Source of the DNA: Peptoniphilus sp. BV3C26
GTDB lineage: Bacteria > Bacillota > Clostridia > Tissierellales > Peptoniphilaceae
Length of the DNA: 64,000 bases
Reading direction: 5' to 3'
NCBI RefSeq assembly: GCF_000478985.1
Contig: NZ_AWXB01000018.1
Location: forward strand, 1 to 64,000
This document shows positions 62,726 through 64,000 of the stretch, piece after piece. A program made the translations under genes and the position numbers. Numbering within the stretch: position 1 is the first letter of the stretch; the number at the start of each line of letters is the position of its first letter. The notes beneath the pieces were generated by a model. It saw only the letters and a list, made by a program, of their open reading frames with translations, did no database searches and was not told where the DNA came from.

Positions 62726-64000
62726 ATGAAAAAGAAACGAGAAAGACCCATGGCAATGCTACTAGCAATTATGATGATCTTTATGAACTTCATCATAACG
62801 CCTGTTAAGGCAGCGCCGGGAGATGTTGCGATTAATGAAGCAAACTTCCCAGATGAAAATTTTAGGAAATATGTAAAGACAAAAGATAAGGACAATAACG
62901 GCATCTTGTCAAAATCAGAGCTTGATGCAGTGACTATAATTAATTTAGATCGTGAACCAATGACAAATCTTAAAGGGATTGAACACTTTACTAAATTGAA
63001 AGAGCTTTATTGCATTGAAAACAAATTGAAAGAACTAGATGTCAAAAGTAATACAAAACTGACAAATCTTGAATGTAACAAAAACAAATTGAAGACTTTA
63101 GACCTAAGTAAAAACACAGAATTAACATACATTAACTGTTCAGAAAACCAATTGACTGCATTAGACTTAAGTAAGAACACAAACTTAAAATTTTTTGACT
63201 GTCACGATAACCAATTGACTAATTTAGACTTGAAGAATAACACAAACTTAGAAACTTTTTACTGTTTCCGAAACCAATTGACTACTTTAGACTTGACGAA
63301 TAAAACAAATTTAAAAACTTTTTACTGTAGCCAAAACCAATTGACTAATTTAGTCTTGACGAATACCACAAACTTAGAAGATCTTTCTTGTTGGAATAAC
63401 CAATTGAAGACTTTAAACTTAAGTCAGAACACAAACTTAAAAACTCTTAACTGTGAAGAAAACAAATTGACTGCTTTAGACTTAAGTAATAATACACAAT
63501 TAACAAAAATTAATTGTAAAGACAACCAATTAGCAGCCTTAGACTTAGGTAATAATACACAATTAAAAACTCTTGCCTGTGACATAAACAAATTGACTGC
63601 TTTAGACCTAAGTAAAAACACAGAATTAACAGACATTAACTGTGACCATAACAAATTGACTACTTTAGACTTGACGAATAAAACAAAATTAGAATATCTT
63701 TCTTGTGTGGATAACGAATTGACTGCTTTAGACTTGAAAAATAACAAAAACTTAAAAACTCTTGTCTGTGGCCGAAACCAATTGGCAGCATTAGACTTGA
63801 AGAATAACACAGAATTAGAAAGACTTTATTGTTCCTATAACGAATTGACCACTTTAGACTTAAGTGAGAACAAAAACTTAGAAACTCTTTACTGTAACAA
63901 TAACCAATTGACTACTTTAGACTTAAGTCAGAATACAAAATTAGATAGAATTAATTGTAACGATAACCAATTAACATCCTTAGACTTGACGAATAACGCA
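62726..64000 (+). CDS. Secreted leucine-rich-repeat protein (3' end beyond window)
   Basis: ATG 62726 follows AAGGAGGAG and the frame is open to the end of the window, 425 codons. A signal peptide (MLLAIMMIFMNFIITPVKAA) is followed by NEANFPDENFRKYVKTKDKD and an EF-hand or dockerin-like loop DKDNNGILSKSELD (about 51-64). From about residue 75 there are at least 16 repeats of about 21 residues, with the pattern L-x-C-x-x-N-Q-L-x-x-L-D-L-x-x-N-T-x-L. Almost every repeat has a Cys in the same place. This is a BspA/internalin-like surface protein, probably an adhesin. Its anchor lies outside the window. Confidence 0.85.
   Translation, partial: MKKKRERPMAMLLAIMMIFMNFIITPVKAAPGDVAINEANFPDENFRKYVKTKDKDNNGILSKSELDAVTIINLDREPMTNLKGIEHFTKLKELYCIENKLKELDVKSNTKLTNLECNKNKLKTLDLSKNTELTYINCSENQLTALDLSKNTNLKFFDCHDNQLTNLDLKNNTNLETFYCFRNQLTTLDLTNKTNLKTFYCSQNQLTNLVLTNTTNLEDLSCWNNQLKTLNLSQNTNLKTLNCEENKLTALDLSNNTQLTKINCKDNQLAALDLGNNTQLKTLACDINKLTALDLSKNTELTDINCDHNKLTTLDLTNKTKLEYLSCVDNELTALDLKNNKNLKTLVCGRNQLAALDLKNNTELERLYCSYNELTTLDLSENKNLETLYCNNNQLTTLDLSQNTKLDRINCNDNQLTSLDLTNNA

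Noticed and set aside
63424-63810. 128-residue minus-strand ORF with repeated LFKSKAVN-like units
   Set aside because: Its repeats are the antisense image of the leucine-rich repeats in the real plus-strand gene.
62900-64000. Regular about 63-base DNA repeats that could suggest a CRISPR or satellite array
   Set aside because: The units are coding, diverged, and translate into leucine-rich repeats in one open frame; there are no constant repeats with unique spacers.

Overview
The window is AT-rich, mostly one-directional DNA from a low-GC anaerobic Firmicute. The AGGAGG-type ribosome sites, the C1A protease with leucine-rich repeats and copper-amine-oxidase-like domains, and the style of the mobile elements suggest the Tissierellia/Peptoniphilaceae (Peptoniphilus, Anaerococcus or Parvimonas relatives). 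That placement is an inference. I see no rRNA, tRNA or CRISPR array.

The region looks like a stack of accreted integrative or mobilizable elements. The 3' end of rlmD/rumA (23S rRNA uracil-5-methyltransferase), a known integration site, or recombinase tails matching it, recurs six times, near 1, 7043, 28264, 31858, 54249 and 59188. Three copies abut the 3' end, or a probable remnant of the 3' end, of a large serine recombinase. Between them lie decayed transfer functions: MobC, a relaxase start, two oriT-like hairpin regions and a sigma-like ORF. There are also IS3 and IS30 remnants, AbiEii fragments and a RelBE/YafQ-type toxin-antitoxin pair.

The dominant cargo is five paralogous cassettes, each a pair of fused permease-ATPase ABC half-transporters of the YbtP/YbtQ-IrtA/IrtB type. 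They are: (1) 2295-6601 with a TetR regulator; (2) 9988-17164 with a broken AraC gene, continuous with feoA-feoB-feoC-like; (3) 19081-26891 with TetR, AraC and an ECF transporter S-T-A; (4) 33235-40108 with TetR, an EcfA-EcfA-EcfT fusion and an ECF S protein; (5) 46977-51591 with AraC and the stub of an ECF ATPase. No siderophore synthesis gene is present, so the likely role is capture of metal chelates made by others. A GTTAG-N6-CTAAC palindrome precedes cassettes 1, 2 (with feo) and 4, and TGATA-N5-TATCA precedes cassettes 3 and 5, which suggests shared metal-responsive and AraC control.

Other cargo: a DUF262/DUF1524 restriction-like gene and an MgtC-like gene (28.5-31.3 kb); a SAM methyltransferase; a 1562-residue secreted papain-like protease (41.8-46.5 kb); a hydrolase and a membrane protein (52.5-53.8 kb); and an arsenic operon arsR-acr3-permease-thioredoxin-arsC (55.0-58.5 kb) bracketed by a perfect 60-bp direct repeat. 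The right end holds an SPFH/SHOCT protein, a zinc-ribbon membrane protein, and the start of a secreted leucine-rich-repeat protein that runs off the window. Several genes are broken in short A runs, either real decay or slippage, or sequencing error.
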